A stretch of 64,000 bases of DNA from Natronococcus jeotgali DSM 18795 (GCF_000337695.1 NZ_AOIA01000158.1:1-64000); one strand, 5' to 3'; shown: positions 28,940 through 36,793, counted from the first letter of the stretch. The notes: generated from the letters alone by a model not told the origin. Numbers and translations are program-made.

Positions 28940-29117
28940 TCAATCCTGCCGATTTAAGGGAGAGGGGACGCCTGCAATCTGCACGTTCGTGAATATCCGT
29001 CCGCAGACGGCCGTCGACCGAACACTCGGTTCGCAGCGGGTTGTGTCCCCGCCGCGAGAACCGCCGTCGCCCGCCGAGAACGGTACCTCTTTGAACTCCC
29101 CACCCGACCGCTCGAGT

Positions 29118-29537
29118 ATGACCACGCTCGGACTGGTGGTCGCGGAGTTCAACCGAGAGATCACCGAGCAGATGGAAGCCGTCGCCCGCGAGGCCGCCGA
29201 CGAGGCCGGCGCCGAGGTGTACGAGACGGTCCGCGTTCCCGGGGTCTACGACGCCCCGCTCGCCGCCGACCGGCTCGCCCGCCTCGAGGCCGTCGACGCC
29301 GTCGCCGTGATCGGCACCGTCATCACCGGCGACACCGACCACGATCAGGTGATCACCGACGCGACCGCACAGCGACTCTCCGACGTCAGTCTCGAGCGTG
29401 ACACTCCCGTAACGCTCGGCGTCACCGGGCCCGGAATGTCCGCGGCGGAGGCCCGCGAACGCGTCGAGAACGCGGCCAAGGCCGTCGACGGCGCGCTCGA
29501 CCTCGCCGCCGAGTTACCCGACCCAGATCAACGATGA
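29118..29537 (+). CDS. ribH: 6,7-dimethyl-8-ribityllumazine synthase
   Basis: A 139-residue lumazine synthase, the penultimate riboflavin enzyme, joining 5-amino-6-ribitylaminouracil and dihydroxybutanone phosphate. Seen: GLVVAEFNREITEQM (substrate phenyl/ribityl contact), RVPGVYDAPLAADRLA, AVIGTVITGDTDHDQVI (catalytic His region), and VTLGVTGPGMSAAEA. The start at 29118 begins exactly at the family N-terminus; the longer upstream frame runs through the purK promoter. Its stop overlaps the aminotransferase start (ATGA). Confidence 0.93.
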   Translation: MTTLGLVVAEFNREITEQMEAVAREAADEAGAEVYETVRVPGVYDAPLAADRLARLEAVDAVAVIGTVITGDTDHDQVITDATAQRLSDVSLERDTPVTLGVTGPGMSAAEARERVENAAKAVDGALDLAAELPDPDQR

Positions 29538-30682
29538 CGATGGAATTCACCGACCGTCTGACCCGAGTCGAACCGTCCGCAACGCTTGCCATCTCCGCGC
29601 TCGCGACCGAACTCGAGAACGAAGGGGCCGACGTCGTCGACCTCTCGGTCGGCGAGCCCGACTTCCCCACGCCCGAAAACGTCGTCGAGGCCGGCAAGGA
29701 CGCGATGGACGCCGGCCACACCGGCTACACGACGTCGGCGGGGATCCTCGAGCTGCGCGAGGCGATCGCCGAGAAACTCGCCGACGACGGCCTCGAGCAC
29801 GGCACCGACGAGATCATCGTCACGCCCGGGGCGAAGCAGGCACTCTACGAGATCGTCCAGGCCCTCGTCCAGGACGGCGACGAGGTCGTCCTGCTCGACC
29901 CCGCGTGGGTCTCCTACGAGGCGATGGTCAAGATGGCTGGCGGCTCGCTCTCGCGGGTCGACCTCTCCGAGACCGAGTTCCAGCTCGAGCCCGCCCTCGA
30001 GGACCTCGAGGCCGCCGTGTCGGACGACACCGAGTTGCTGATCGTCAACTCGCCGTCGAACCCCACGGGCGCCGTCTACTCCGACGACGCGCTCGAAGGC
30101 GTGCGCGACCTCGCCGTCGAGCACGACGTGACCGTAATTTCGGACGAGATCTACAAGGAGATTACCTACGGCGTCGAACCGACGAGTCTGGGCACGCTCG
30201 AGGGGATGGCCGACCGCACCGTCACCGTCAACGGCTTCTCGAAGGCGTACTCGATGACCGGCTGGCGGCTGGGCTACTTCGCCGGCCCCGAGGAGCTGAT
30301 CGACCAGGCCGGCAAACTGCACAGCCACTCGGTGTCCTCGGCGGTGAACTTCGTCCAGCACGCCGGGATCGAAGCGCTCGAGAACACCGACGAAGCCGTC
30401 GACGAGATGGTCGCCGACTTCGCCGAGCGCCGCGACCTGGTCGTCGACCTGCTCGAGGGCCACGACGTCGACGTCGCGGTACCCGACGGCGCGTTCTACA
30501 TGATGCTCCCGGTAGCGGAGGACGACCAGGAGTGGTGCGAGGGCGCGCTCGAGGACGCCCACGTCGCCACGGTCCCCGGCAGCGCGTTCGGCACGCCGGG
30601 CTACGCCCGCATCTCCTACGCCGCGAGCGAGGAACGCCTGCAGGAGGGTATCGAGCGACTGGCCGACGAAGGCTACCTGTAG
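29534..30682 (+). CDS. PLP-dependent aminotransferase, class I
   Basis: A 382-residue fold-type I aminotransferase of the archaeal aspartate-aminotransferase group. The PLP lysine is K237 in NGFSKAYSMTGWRLGY; NSPSNPTGAVYS (175-182) binds the cofactor and D204 (ISDEIY) contacts the pyridine nitrogen. VGEPDFPTPENV near the N-terminus is typical of the AspC-like subgroup. The acceptor amino acid cannot be assigned; aspartate or aromatic amino acids are possible. Coupled by a 4-bp overlap to ribH, though no functional link is obvious. Confidence 0.9.
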   Translation: MTMEFTDRLTRVEPSATLAISALATELENEGADVVDLSVGEPDFPTPENVVEAGKDAMDAGHTGYTTSAGILELREAIAEKLADDGLEHGTDEIIVTPGAKQALYEIVQALVQDGDEVVLLDPAWVSYEAMVKMAGGSLSRVDLSETEFQLEPALEDLEAAVSDDTELLIVNSPSNPTGAVYSDDALEGVRDLAVEHDVTVISDEIYKEITYGVEPTSLGTLEGMADRTVTVNGFSKAYSMTGWRLGYFAGPEELIDQAGKLHSHSVSSAVNFVQHAGIEALENTDEAVDEMVADFAERRDLVVDLLEGHDVDVAVPDGAFYMMLPVAEDDQEWCEGALEDAHVATVPGSAFGTPGYARISYAASEERLQEGIERLADEGYL

Positions 30683-30751
30683 CCGGTCCCGCTCGAGTTC
30701 CTCGGGGCGAAAAGTAACACTATTGTGCGGTGGGAGTCTATTCCGCGAGTG

Positions 30752-30830
30752 AAGTCCCGTGGTGGTAAGCGATTCCGAAGGAATCGCGAGGTACGCGGGA
30801 ACTTCGAACGAAGTGAGAAGTCCCGTGGTG
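30752..30830 (+). repeat. Duplicate of tRNA-Gln 5' end with intervening hairpins
   Basis: AAGTCCCGTGGTG occurs at 30752-30764 and again at 30818-30830, where it forms the 5' acceptor and start of the D arm of tRNA-Gln. Between the copies are two stems: GCGATTCC/GGAATCGC around 30769-30787 and ACTTCG/CGAAGT around 30801-30814. It may be the scar of an older rearrangement at the tRNA. Confidence 0.55.
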
Positions 30831-30921
30831 TAGTGGCCAATCATATGGGCCTTTGGACGTGTTCGGTTCAGTCCGTCACGGGAGACAGCCCATGACGGCG
30901 GTTCGAATCCGCCCGGGACTA
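30819..30921 (+). tRNA. tRNA-Gln (anticodon TTG) with an intron of about 30 nt
   Basis: Acceptor arms AGTCCCG (30819-30825) and CGGGACT (30914-30920) pair perfectly, with discriminator A30921. The anticodon stem is TGGGC/GCCCA. After C-T-TTG-G the sequence runs through roughly 30 bases (about 30858-30887) before A-GCCCA resumes, so an intron sits at the canonical 37/38 site. Its ends pair (CGTG with CACG), as in a bulge-helix-bulge. Haloferax volcanii tRNA-Gln(UUG) has a similar short intron. The 3' end of this gene is the left border of the AT-rich island. Confidence 0.92.
30902..30921 (+). repeat. attL-like end of the tRNA-Gln island
   Basis: TTCGAATCCGCCCGGGACTA, the T arm and 3' acceptor of tRNA-Gln. 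A copy matching 17 of 20 bases lies at 33212-33231 in the same orientation. The tRNA stays intact at this end, as is usual for tRNA-targeted integration. Confidence 0.6.
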
Positions 30922-31043
30922 TATACCCAAGGTATCGAATCCCATTTTTGACTGGACTGACCGGAGTACTGCTTAATCTTCGATTGAGCAAAGCGAGTGG
31001 AGATTCTACTCTCTACACAACCGACCGACAGAGCCAATCGTTG

Positions 31044-31053
31044 CATAGTTATT
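31044..31053 (+). promoter_or_regulatory. TATA-like promoter of the first island gene
   Basis: CATAGTTATT lies 27-36 nt before the ATG at 31080. Confidence 0.45.
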
Positions 31054-31079
31054 GAAGTCCAAAGTAACTGATAACCAGT

Positions 31080-31826
31080 ATGCCAGAGCGAGAGTCACCC
31101 AGTGAATCACTTGACCAGTTCGATAATTTGGACCTTGACCATATGGTTCAACGTCGTCTCGCCGCCTATGCACTCCGAGACTACTATGGGGCAACGCTCA
31201 GCGAAGTCGGTCAGAATTATTTGGGTTTTTCTCCCAGCATTCGGAAACAAGGGCCGAAGAAGCAGTGGAATCAGATTAAAACAAGACTTGAAGTTCTGGA
31301 TAATTTTGAAGCTCCGGACGAATTGAACTCTATTCCCTACAAAATAAACGATATTAGCAACGAAGTGGACCACGATTTTAACTATAACCCACCACGAGAA
31401 CCACTTCAAGAAGCTCGAAGGGAGGCTGAGAATTGGCGAGATTGGTTGCTTGAACAATCCACCACATACAGAGCAGTAGAGGGGGAATTAGATGCGCGAG
31501 AAACAATCATTCGAATCGCTCGGGAGTCTCTACAAACTGCAAACCAATCGCCTGAAGAACGATATTATGGGCTTGAGGAAGAACAGAACCAACTCAACGA
31601 TGACGTTGAAGAGTTGCTCCAGAGATTAGATGACATAGAATCCACTACAGACGGTATTACGGACGAGTTAGTTTTTCTTCTATCAGACGCCAAGGAACTG
31701 GAGCGATGGGGAGAAGAAATAGTAGTGGAAGAAAACGATATTGCAGCACACATACATAGAGACTTACAAGTGGAAGCCCACCTGGAAGATTGGAGAGTTG
31801 AGCGTAGTTCAGGGGATTCTAGCTAA
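31080..31826 (+). CDS. Island protein with degenerate HEPN-like region and coiled coil
   Basis: A 248-residue protein I do not recognise as a named family. Residues 20-125 are helical, and DISNEVDHDFNYNPP (91-105) looks like the HEPN active-site region in which the usual R-x4-H arginine is lost (S93, H98 kept). Helices QEARREAENWRDWLLEQ follow, as in HEPN domains with a trailing helix. Residues 130-240 form a likely coiled coil (ELDARETIIRIARESL; DDVEELLQRLDDIEST). AT-rich codons mark it as foreign. It is 192 bases ahead of the second island gene on the same strand. Function unknown; a toxin-antitoxin or defence role is only a guess. Confidence 0.7.
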   Translation: MPERESPSESLDQFDNLDLDHMVQRRLAAYALRDYYGATLSEVGQNYLGFSPSIRKQGPKKQWNQIKTRLEVLDNFEAPDELNSIPYKINDISNEVDHDFNYNPPREPLQEARREAENWRDWLLEQSTTYRAVEGELDARETIIRIARESLQTANQSPEERYYGLEEEQNQLNDDVEELLQRLDDIESTTDGITDELVFLLSDAKELERWGEEIVVEENDIAAHIHRDLQVEAHLEDWRVERSSGDSS

Positions 31827-31856
31827 CTTGAAAGTACACTCAAAGTCAAGCCACTA

Positions 31857-32018
31857 TTGCCGCATTTTGGGGTGGTTCCTGTTACGACGAGCCACGCGAC
31901 CGTCGCCCGAGAGGTCTCGGCACGGTCGTATCCGGTGCCGCGCTCGTGGTTGGGATACTCCTTCAGCGGTTTGACGGCCGGGGATAGCTACAAAACGACC
32001 ACCATTCTATCATCCTTC
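31857..32018 (+). other. GC-rich patch before the second island gene
   Basis: This stretch stays in frame with the gene at 32019 (GTG/ATG at 31857), but its middle (about 31875-31990) has host-like GC while the rest of the island does not. The minus strand also reads an open stretch with EYPNHERGTGYDRAETSRA at its centre, without a start codon. It may be a gene remnant inserted into the island, or an N-terminal extension of the downstream protein. I favour a remnant. Confidence 0.35.
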
Positions 32019-33044
32019 ATGGAAGTTGCCGCTGAGTGGGTTCAATTCGAGATTCCGTATATACTACAGGTCGAGGACTCTTTCGAGGGCAACAAGGCCG
32101 CACGATTTCGTTCCAGTGTCGAAGGCGTGCCAGCCGAGCTTCAGTTCAAAAAGGAAGCTCGCGAGGGTGAAGAGGGCGAAAGGCCGGGGATGATGTTTGG
32201 ACAGGTTGAGGGCGACCGATTAGGGAATGTCTCCTATACGAAGGTCAAGGTCGGGTTCGACAGGCAGTTGCTTGACACTCTTCCCGACGACCTTGATGAC
32301 GATTTTGAGGCCGTGAAAGAGGGTGGCCCAACCAAGTGGCTGAAGAACCTCGACGGACGAGAAGGGCGAATCATTCGCGCCGCAGTAGACCACGTGAACC
32401 AATTCTTGGAAGTGTATCGTGCCTCTCTGGGATATTATTGGATTCGTGGTGTTAGCCCCTCAGAGGTCGTTTACTTCATGCGGGCAACGGTGTCCGAGAA
32501 TGGAGACACGTACGACCACGGCACGATGTATCCGGGGAACGCACTGACGCCCGGAAGTTCAACCATCGACAAAGAGGCCCACGATACAATCGAAGCCCGA
32601 CTGGACACAGAACACAAAGTCCCAATCACGATTTCTCTTCGTTTGGACGCTCAGGACAAGCTCGATTTGGGCGAATATCGGCTCGCGGTCATCACCGCTG
32701 GGACGATGTTTGAAGCATTCCTCAAGGACGGGCTAAAGGACCTAATGACGGCCCAAGGTATGCCGGACGACAAGATAGAGTCAGTGTTTGTAGATGACGG
32801 AGACTACACTTCCATTACGACGCTTGCGAAGGAGACAGTGCCTAAAACGCTCCACTTTGACTTTGAGGCAACTGATGAGTTCGAGGCGTGGGACGAGAAA
32901 ACGAGGGAGATGCGGAACCGGGTTGTTCACGAAGGATACGTGCCTTCCGAAGAAGAGGCGAGAGCGGCATATGAGGCCGCCGCCGATGTGGTGGAGTTCT
33001 TGACTGACAAGATGATTGAACGTCATGAGAAACTAAGGGATTAG
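32019..33044 (+). CDS. Island protein with C-terminal HEPN-like RNase motif
   Basis: A 341-residue protein (ATG 32019). The N-terminal 200 residues are a mixed alpha/beta domain of unknown family (FEIPYILQVEDSFEG; VSYTKVKVGFDRQLLD). The C-terminal 130 residues are helical: LAVITAGTMFEAFLKDGLKD, then WDEKTREMRNRVVHEGYVPS, then AAYEAAADVVEFL. The string RNRVVH (about R299-H304) fits the HEPN R-x4-H catalytic motif, and the flanking helices fit the fold. HEPN proteins are often RNases in defence or toxin systems, so a similar role is likely but unproven. A longer frame from 31857 exists; its extra 54 residues look unrelated. Confidence 0.7.
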   Translation: MEVAAEWVQFEIPYILQVEDSFEGNKAARFRSSVEGVPAELQFKKEAREGEEGERPGMMFGQVEGDRLGNVSYTKVKVGFDRQLLDTLPDDLDDDFEAVKEGGPTKWLKNLDGREGRIIRAAVDHVNQFLEVYRASLGYYWIRGVSPSEVVYFMRATVSENGDTYDHGTMYPGNALTPGSSTIDKEAHDTIEARLDTEHKVPITISLRLDAQDKLDLGEYRLAVITAGTMFEAFLKDGLKDLMTAQGMPDDKIESVFVDDGDYTSITTLAKETVPKTLHFDFEATDEFEAWDEKTREMRNRVVHEGYVPSEEEARAAYEAAADVVEFLTDKMIERHEKLRD

Positions 33045-33240
33045 GTGAGCAGAACTGGTGTCGTATTTTGAGGCATTTTCCCCTGCTATACTAAATTGGA
33101 CTATCTAACACTTATTCAGAATACCATGACTCTATCCTTTGGATAGCGTGGATGTCATGTTTGTAATATCGTCGCTCGCCATCTAGTTTGTACACGGCAA
33201 TACCATATTAGTCCGAATCAGGCCGGGACTACTTTTCAAG
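33045..33240. other. Right end of the island, non-coding
   Basis: AT-rich, with no open frame of note. It contains short palindromic stretches (CTATCC TTT GGATAG near 33132-33146, likely a terminator) and the attR-like sequence at 33212-33231. Confidence 0.5.
33212..33231 (+). repeat. attR-like partial copy of tRNA-Gln 3' end
   Basis: TCCGAATCAGGCCGGGACTA matches the tRNA-Gln 3' end (30902-30921) at 17 of 20 positions, including nine contiguous bases at the end. GC content rises to host level immediately after it. Confidence 0.6.
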
Positions 33241-33418
33241 AAATATCGAGTGACGAGAAGGGGCCCTACCGATTCGGATCGGGGAGCGACGCGAAGCGAG
33301 GGCCATCGCCTTACGTCGAGCAGCCGGACGGGCGAACCCGAGACGCCGCGATCGGTAGCACGCGAAGGGCTGCAGTATTTTCTGCTGGCGGGCGGGAATA
33401 TCGTCCGCGTCCGGGAAC

Positions 33419-33508
33419 CACGAGTGCCCGATCTGCGGAGACACGTTCGACTCGAGAGACGACCTCGAGAAACACTCCCCGCAGGAACACCGCACGGAGC
33501 TCGATTGA
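33419..33508 (+). pseudogene. C2H2 zinc-finger fragment without a start codon
   Basis: The frame reads H-E-C-P-I-C-G-D-T-F-D-S-R-D-D-L-E-K-H and then SPQEH: a C-x2-C-x12-H-x4-H finger, ending ELD and TGA at 33508. Small single-finger proteins like this are common in haloarchaea, often beginning a few residues before the first Cys. Here no ATG, GTG or TTG lies between the preceding in-frame stop (about 33355) and the finger. It is therefore a broken gene, uses an unusual start, or has a frameshift. Confidence 0.5.
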
Positions 33509-33636
33509 ACAACCACCGACGGGAACGTTCTCCAGCACCCGATCCGAGTTCTCGCCTCGAGCGGCGGTCCGACCGTCGCTCCCAGTCGACGGGAACGCGA
33601 GACAGGCTTAGGAACGTTCGCTCCGTAGGTGACGAC

Positions 33637-34143
33637 ATGACTCCCCCGCCCGACCAGCGACCGCGGTTCCCGCGTCCGCCGACGACGGCCGACGACGACG
33701 AGGGCCGAACGGTAACGGTCGAGCCCTACGACGGCGGCATCGAGCCGCTCGTGGAGATGTACGGCCACTTCGACGAGGAGTCCCGATCGCAGGGGCTGCC
33801 GCCCCGCACGGACTCTCGAACCCGCGAGTGGCTCGAGGACCTGCTCGAGAAGGGACAGAACACCGTCGCGCGCCACGGCGAGGACGTGGTCGGCCACGCG
33901 GTGTTAGTGCCCTCCGGCGAGCTGTACGAACTGGCGATCTTCGTCCGTCCGGAGTATCAGGCCGCGGGGATCGGCACGCAGCTCATTCGCGGGCTGCTCG
34001 GCCAGGGACAGGAACGGGGCGTCGAGCACGTCTGGTTGACCGTCTCGCGGAGCAACCGGATCGCGATGAACCTCTACCGGTCGGCCGGCTTCGAGACGAC
34101 GGCAAGCGGGCGGGGCGAACACGAGATGGAGCTGCACCTCTGA
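33637..34143 (+). CDS. GNAT family N-acetyltransferase
   Basis: A 168-residue GNAT enzyme. The fold runs VTVEPYDGGIEPLVEMYGHF (strand 1/helix 1), then NTVARHGEDVVGHAVLVPSGELYELAIFVRPEYQAAGIGTQLIRGLL with the acetyl-CoA loop Q-A-A-G-I-G-T, and SRSNRIAMNLYRSAGFETT as motif B. Substrate unknown. The ATG at 33637 is chosen because the acidic, Pro-rich lead-in of a haloarchaeal protein begins there; the long upstream frame overlaps the zinc-finger fragment and is not credible. Confidence 0.87.
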   Translation: MTPPPDQRPRFPRPPTTADDDEGRTVTVEPYDGGIEPLVEMYGHFDEESRSQGLPPRTDSRTREWLEDLLEKGQNTVARHGEDVVGHAVLVPSGELYELAIFVRPEYQAAGIGTQLIRGLLGQGQERGVEHVWLTVSRSNRIAMNLYRSAGFETTASGRGEHEMELHL

Positions 34144-34223
34144 GAAGGCGCGGATTCGAACGACCGTCGGGTACTCGACGAGAGCGGCGCGAACGCCGTT
34201 TCGGCACCGATCGTTCGAGGTCG

Positions 34224-34592
34224 TCAGTCCGAGAGCGCGCCCGACTCCCGCGCCGGGGCGTCGATCGAAACGCCGTCGGAATCCGAAACGGAGATGGTTA
34301 TCTCCTCGAAGCGCCGGCAGTACTCGCTCGCGTGTTTGCCACCCATTTGGATGCGGATTCGCTCCTCGAGCAGGCCGGCGTCGGTCAGCAACTCGAGCTT
34401 GCGGTACACCGTCGAGGAGGGGATCTCGCAGCGCGTCGCGAGTTCGGTAGCCGTCAGCGCCTCGTCGGCCGTCGCCTCGAGGATCGTTCGGCAGTCGGCG
34501 TCCTCGAGGGCCGCGAGGACGGCGCCGGCGTCGGCGTCGGTCTCGGTCGAAAGCGGGGCGGCGGAATCGGTGGTGGGGCTCGTCGCGGACAT
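34224..34592 (-). CDS. Winged-helix HTH regulator
   Basis: A 122-residue transcription regulator with an ArsR/TrmB-type winged helix: AVLAALEDADCRTILEATADEALTATELATRCEIPSSTVYRKLELLTDAGLLEERIRI. After the wing, HASEYCRRFEEITISVS forms a short C-terminal part with one cysteine. It lies downstream of the molybdoenzyme operon on the same strand, separated by 164 bases with its own TATA-like CCGTATATT near 34642-34650. DmsR-type regulators beside haloarchaeal DMSO-reductase operons look similar, so control of that operon is a fair inference. Start at 34592 (MSATSPTTD); a longer frame begins at 34631. Confidence 0.82.
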   Translation of the reverse strand: MSATSPTTDSAAPLSTETDADAGAVLAALEDADCRTILEATADEALTATELATRCEIPSSTVYRKLELLTDAGLLEERIRIQMGGKHASEYCRRFEEITISVSDSDGVSIDAPARESGALSD

Positions 34593-34756
34593 CGTCGTTC
34601 TGGTCCCTCCTTTTGGCGGGATCCGTACCAAACGGGGTCCCGAATATACGGGGCCATTTATGTGAGGGTAGTTATCTTGAGAGGGAGCGCTCGCGAGAGA
34701 TCGGCGACACCGAAACGACGCGAGGCGAACGGAGCGTCGGCTGCGAGGCGAACGGA

Positions 34757-35569
34757 TCAGTAAGGGCCGTCCCGATCGCCCATCGGCATTTCCGGGGTCG
34801 ATCCCGAGGACGTCGGACCGCAGGTCCCACAGCGGAAGTCGCCCTCCCCGTCGTTGAGCCCCTCGAGGGGCGAGGGGGGCGTCTCCTCGAACGTCTTCGG
34901 TTCGGCGCCGAACCGATCGGTGTCGTCGCCGACGAGGGTGTCGACCAGCGCTCCGAGCGCCCGGTAGAACTCGACGTCGACCTCCTCGGCGACCGTCTCG
35001 CGGAAGCTGCCGATCCAGCGACCGAGGTGGTCCTCGAGGAAGTCGCCCTGCGCGTCGGTCACGACCGCGACGCCGGTCTCGTCGCCCTCGTTCTCGAGGT
35101 AGGCCGTCTGCAGGGCCAGATGCGAGAGGAATTCGAGCTCGATGCAGAGGTGGTCGGCGCGCTCGCGGTTCCCCTCCGCGATCGACAGCCCGAACGCCCT
35201 GTAGAAGCCGGCGATGTCCGCCAGCGTGTCGCCGCTGGTGACGAGAGTGCCGGGGCTGTACTCGATCTGGTACTGTCGGATGTCGCCGCCGGTCTCGAAC
35301 CCGAACAGCGAGCTCCAGTCCGAGTAGAGTTCGTCGACGCCGGCGGCGTCGGTCGGGGACGCCTCGACGACCGCCCTCGCGTGTTCCTCGAGGTCGTCGT
35401 TCTCGAGCGCGGCGGCGGACTCGAGCAGCTGGTCGGCGAAGGTTCCCGAGACCAGCGCCTCCTCGAGTTCCTCGTCGGGGCGATCGAACGCCAGCGAGGC
35501 GAGCTTGTACAGTCGCGCGCGATGGACGTGATCGAGCGCGGTCGTGGATTCGGTATTGGGTTCAGTCAT
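34757..35569 (-). CDS. TorD/NarJ-like molybdoenzyme chaperone
   Basis: A 270-residue, mostly helical protein: RARLYKLASLAFDRPDEELEEAL, then DELYSDWSSLFGFETG, RQYQIEYSPGTLV, LADIAGFYRAFGLSI, and RADHLCIELEFLSHLALQTAYLE. The YRAFGL and HLCIELEFLSHL stretches match the TorD/DmsD/DdhD family that inserts the molybdenum cofactor and proofreads Tat export. The C-terminal tail carries a CGTC pair. It starts two bases after the beta-subunit gene stops, so the three genes are one operon. Confidence 0.9.
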   Translation of the reverse strand: MTEPNTESTTALDHVHRARLYKLASLAFDRPDEELEEALVSGTFADQLLESAAALENDDLEEHARAVVEASPTDAAGVDELYSDWSSLFGFETGGDIRQYQIEYSPGTLVTSGDTLADIAGFYRAFGLSIAEGNRERADHLCIELEFLSHLALQTAYLENEGDETGVAVVTDAQGDFLEDHLGRWIGSFRETVAEEVDVEFYRALGALVDTLVGDDTDRFGAEPKTFEETPPSPLEGLNDGEGDFRCGTCGPTSSGSTPEMPMGDRDGPY

Positions 35570-35571
35570 CG

Positions 35572-36777
35572 TTATGCGATGTCGAGCCGGTAGGCGTCGT
35601 TGTCCTCGTCGAAGCGGTCGCGTTCGTACTGCGGTTCCTCCATCGGGACGCGGGCGACGGTCGACCCGTCCCCGTCGTAGCCGATCGCCTCCTCGTCGGT
35701 GACCTCGAACTCCTCGACGCGCCACTCGGTCGACCCCATCAGGTGGATGAGCCCGCGGAGCTTGCGGTACTCCTCGTCGCCGCGGCGGGCGGCCTGGTAG
35801 GTCTCCTTGGCCTCCGTGACGCGGGGGCCGAACATCTGGACGAGGTAGTCGTCGGGGACGTTGATCGGCGGGATGTAGTAGACGTTGGGCTCGAGGCCGA
35901 GCTGGGGGTACAGCGGCAACGCGACCTCGGCGTCGTGGACCAGGTAGTCGATCGGGTTCGAGGAGTCGGCCTCCTCTGGCGGGTTGATCCAGCCGTGCTG
36001 GCGGATCTTTCCGAGGCAGTTCTCGAAGCACTGCGGGACCAGCCCCTGCTCGACCTTCGGGTAGCAGCCGACGCACTTCTGGGAGTTGCCCTTCTCGGGA
36101 TTGAAGATGGACTTCCCGTACGGACAGGCCCGAACGCACTCCTGGAACGCCTGGCAGCTCTCCTCGTCGATCAGGACGATTCCGTCCTCCTGGCGCTTGT
36201 AGACGGCCTGGATCGGACACCCGCCGGCACACCCCGCGAACGAGCAGTGGTTACACAGCCGCGGGAGGTAGAAGAACCACGTGGGGTGTTCCTCCCCTTC
36301 GGGGATGTGGGTGTCCGACTCGATCGCCTCTCCGGTCGGCTCGTCCTCGCCGATGTTGGGGTGGGCCCAGTCCTCGTCGTCGGGGCGGTAGCCCTCGATG
36401 TCCTGGCCGTGGATGTTCTCGGGATCGTCGTCGGGCGCCATCTCCTCCCAGTCGACGTCGTTGGCCTCGAAGATGGTGTCGCCCTCGTAGACGTACTCGC
36501 CGTCCTCCTCGGTCCACTCCTGGACGCCGAGGCGGTCGAGAATCTCCTTGTCCCACTCGAGGGGGTGGGAGCCGTAGGGTTTGGTCTCGACGTTGTTCCA
36601 GAACATGTGCTCCTGGCCCTCGCCGTGGGTCCAGGTCGTCTTACACGACAGCGTACACGTCTGGCACGCGATACACTTGTTGATGTCGAACACCGCGCCC
36701 CACTGCTTCTCCGGTCGGGACTCGGCGTAGGGGTACTCCATCTCGCGTCCGATCTGCCAGTTGTAAACTTCAGCCAT
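35572..36777 (-). CDS. Molybdoenzyme iron-sulfur beta subunit (NarH/DdhB-like)
   Basis: A 401-residue subunit with four cysteine clusters: C35-C38-C41-C45 (NKCIACQTCTLSCKTTW), C175-C178-C183-C187, C208-F211-C214-C218 and C235-C238-C250-C254. The third position of the third group is phenylalanine where NarH has tryptophan, consistent with one [3Fe-4S] and three [4Fe-4S] clusters. EHMFWNNVETKPYG is typical of type II DMSO-reductase-family beta subunits (NarH, DdhB, PcrB, ClrB). An acidic insert (about 85-165) separates the first two groups. No signal peptide, so it would be exported with the Tat-bearing alpha subunit. Confidence 0.92.
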   Translation of the reverse strand: MAEVYNWQIGREMEYPYAESRPEKQWGAVFDINKCIACQTCTLSCKTTWTHGEGQEHMFWNNVETKPYGSHPLEWDKEILDRLGVQEWTEEDGEYVYEGDTIFEANDVDWEEMAPDDDPENIHGQDIEGYRPDDEDWAHPNIGEDEPTGEAIESDTHIPEGEEHPTWFFYLPRLCNHCSFAGCAGGCPIQAVYKRQEDGIVLIDEESCQAFQECVRACPYGKSIFNPEKGNSQKCVGCYPKVEQGLVPQCFENCLGKIRQHGWINPPEEADSSNPIDYLVHDAEVALPLYPQLGLEPNVYYIPPINVPDDYLVQMFGPRVTEAKETYQAARRGDEEYRKLRGLIHLMGSTEWRVEEFEVTDEEAIGYDGDGSTVARVPMEEPQYERDRFDEDNDAYRLDIA

Positions 36778-36793
36778 TGGTACTCACCTTGTG

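Larger units (their letters stand above)
30922..33231 (+). mobile_element. AT-rich island inserted at tRNA-Gln
   Basis: About 2.3 kb with clearly lower GC and different codon use (many AAT, TTT, AGA, ATA codons) than the flanking DNA. It is bounded by tRNA-Gln and an imperfect copy of its 3' end. It holds two plus-strand genes (31080, 32019) and no recognisable integrase, transposase or replication gene. The borders and composition point to horizontal transfer; the lack of an integrase means it was mobilised in trans or has decayed. A GC-rich patch at about 31875-31990 interrupts it. Confidence 0.65.

Noticed and set aside
31080-33044. Integrase or transposase in the tRNA-Gln island
   Set aside because: No R..H-x-x-R..Y tyrosine-recombinase pattern, serine-recombinase motif or DDE motif was found in either protein.
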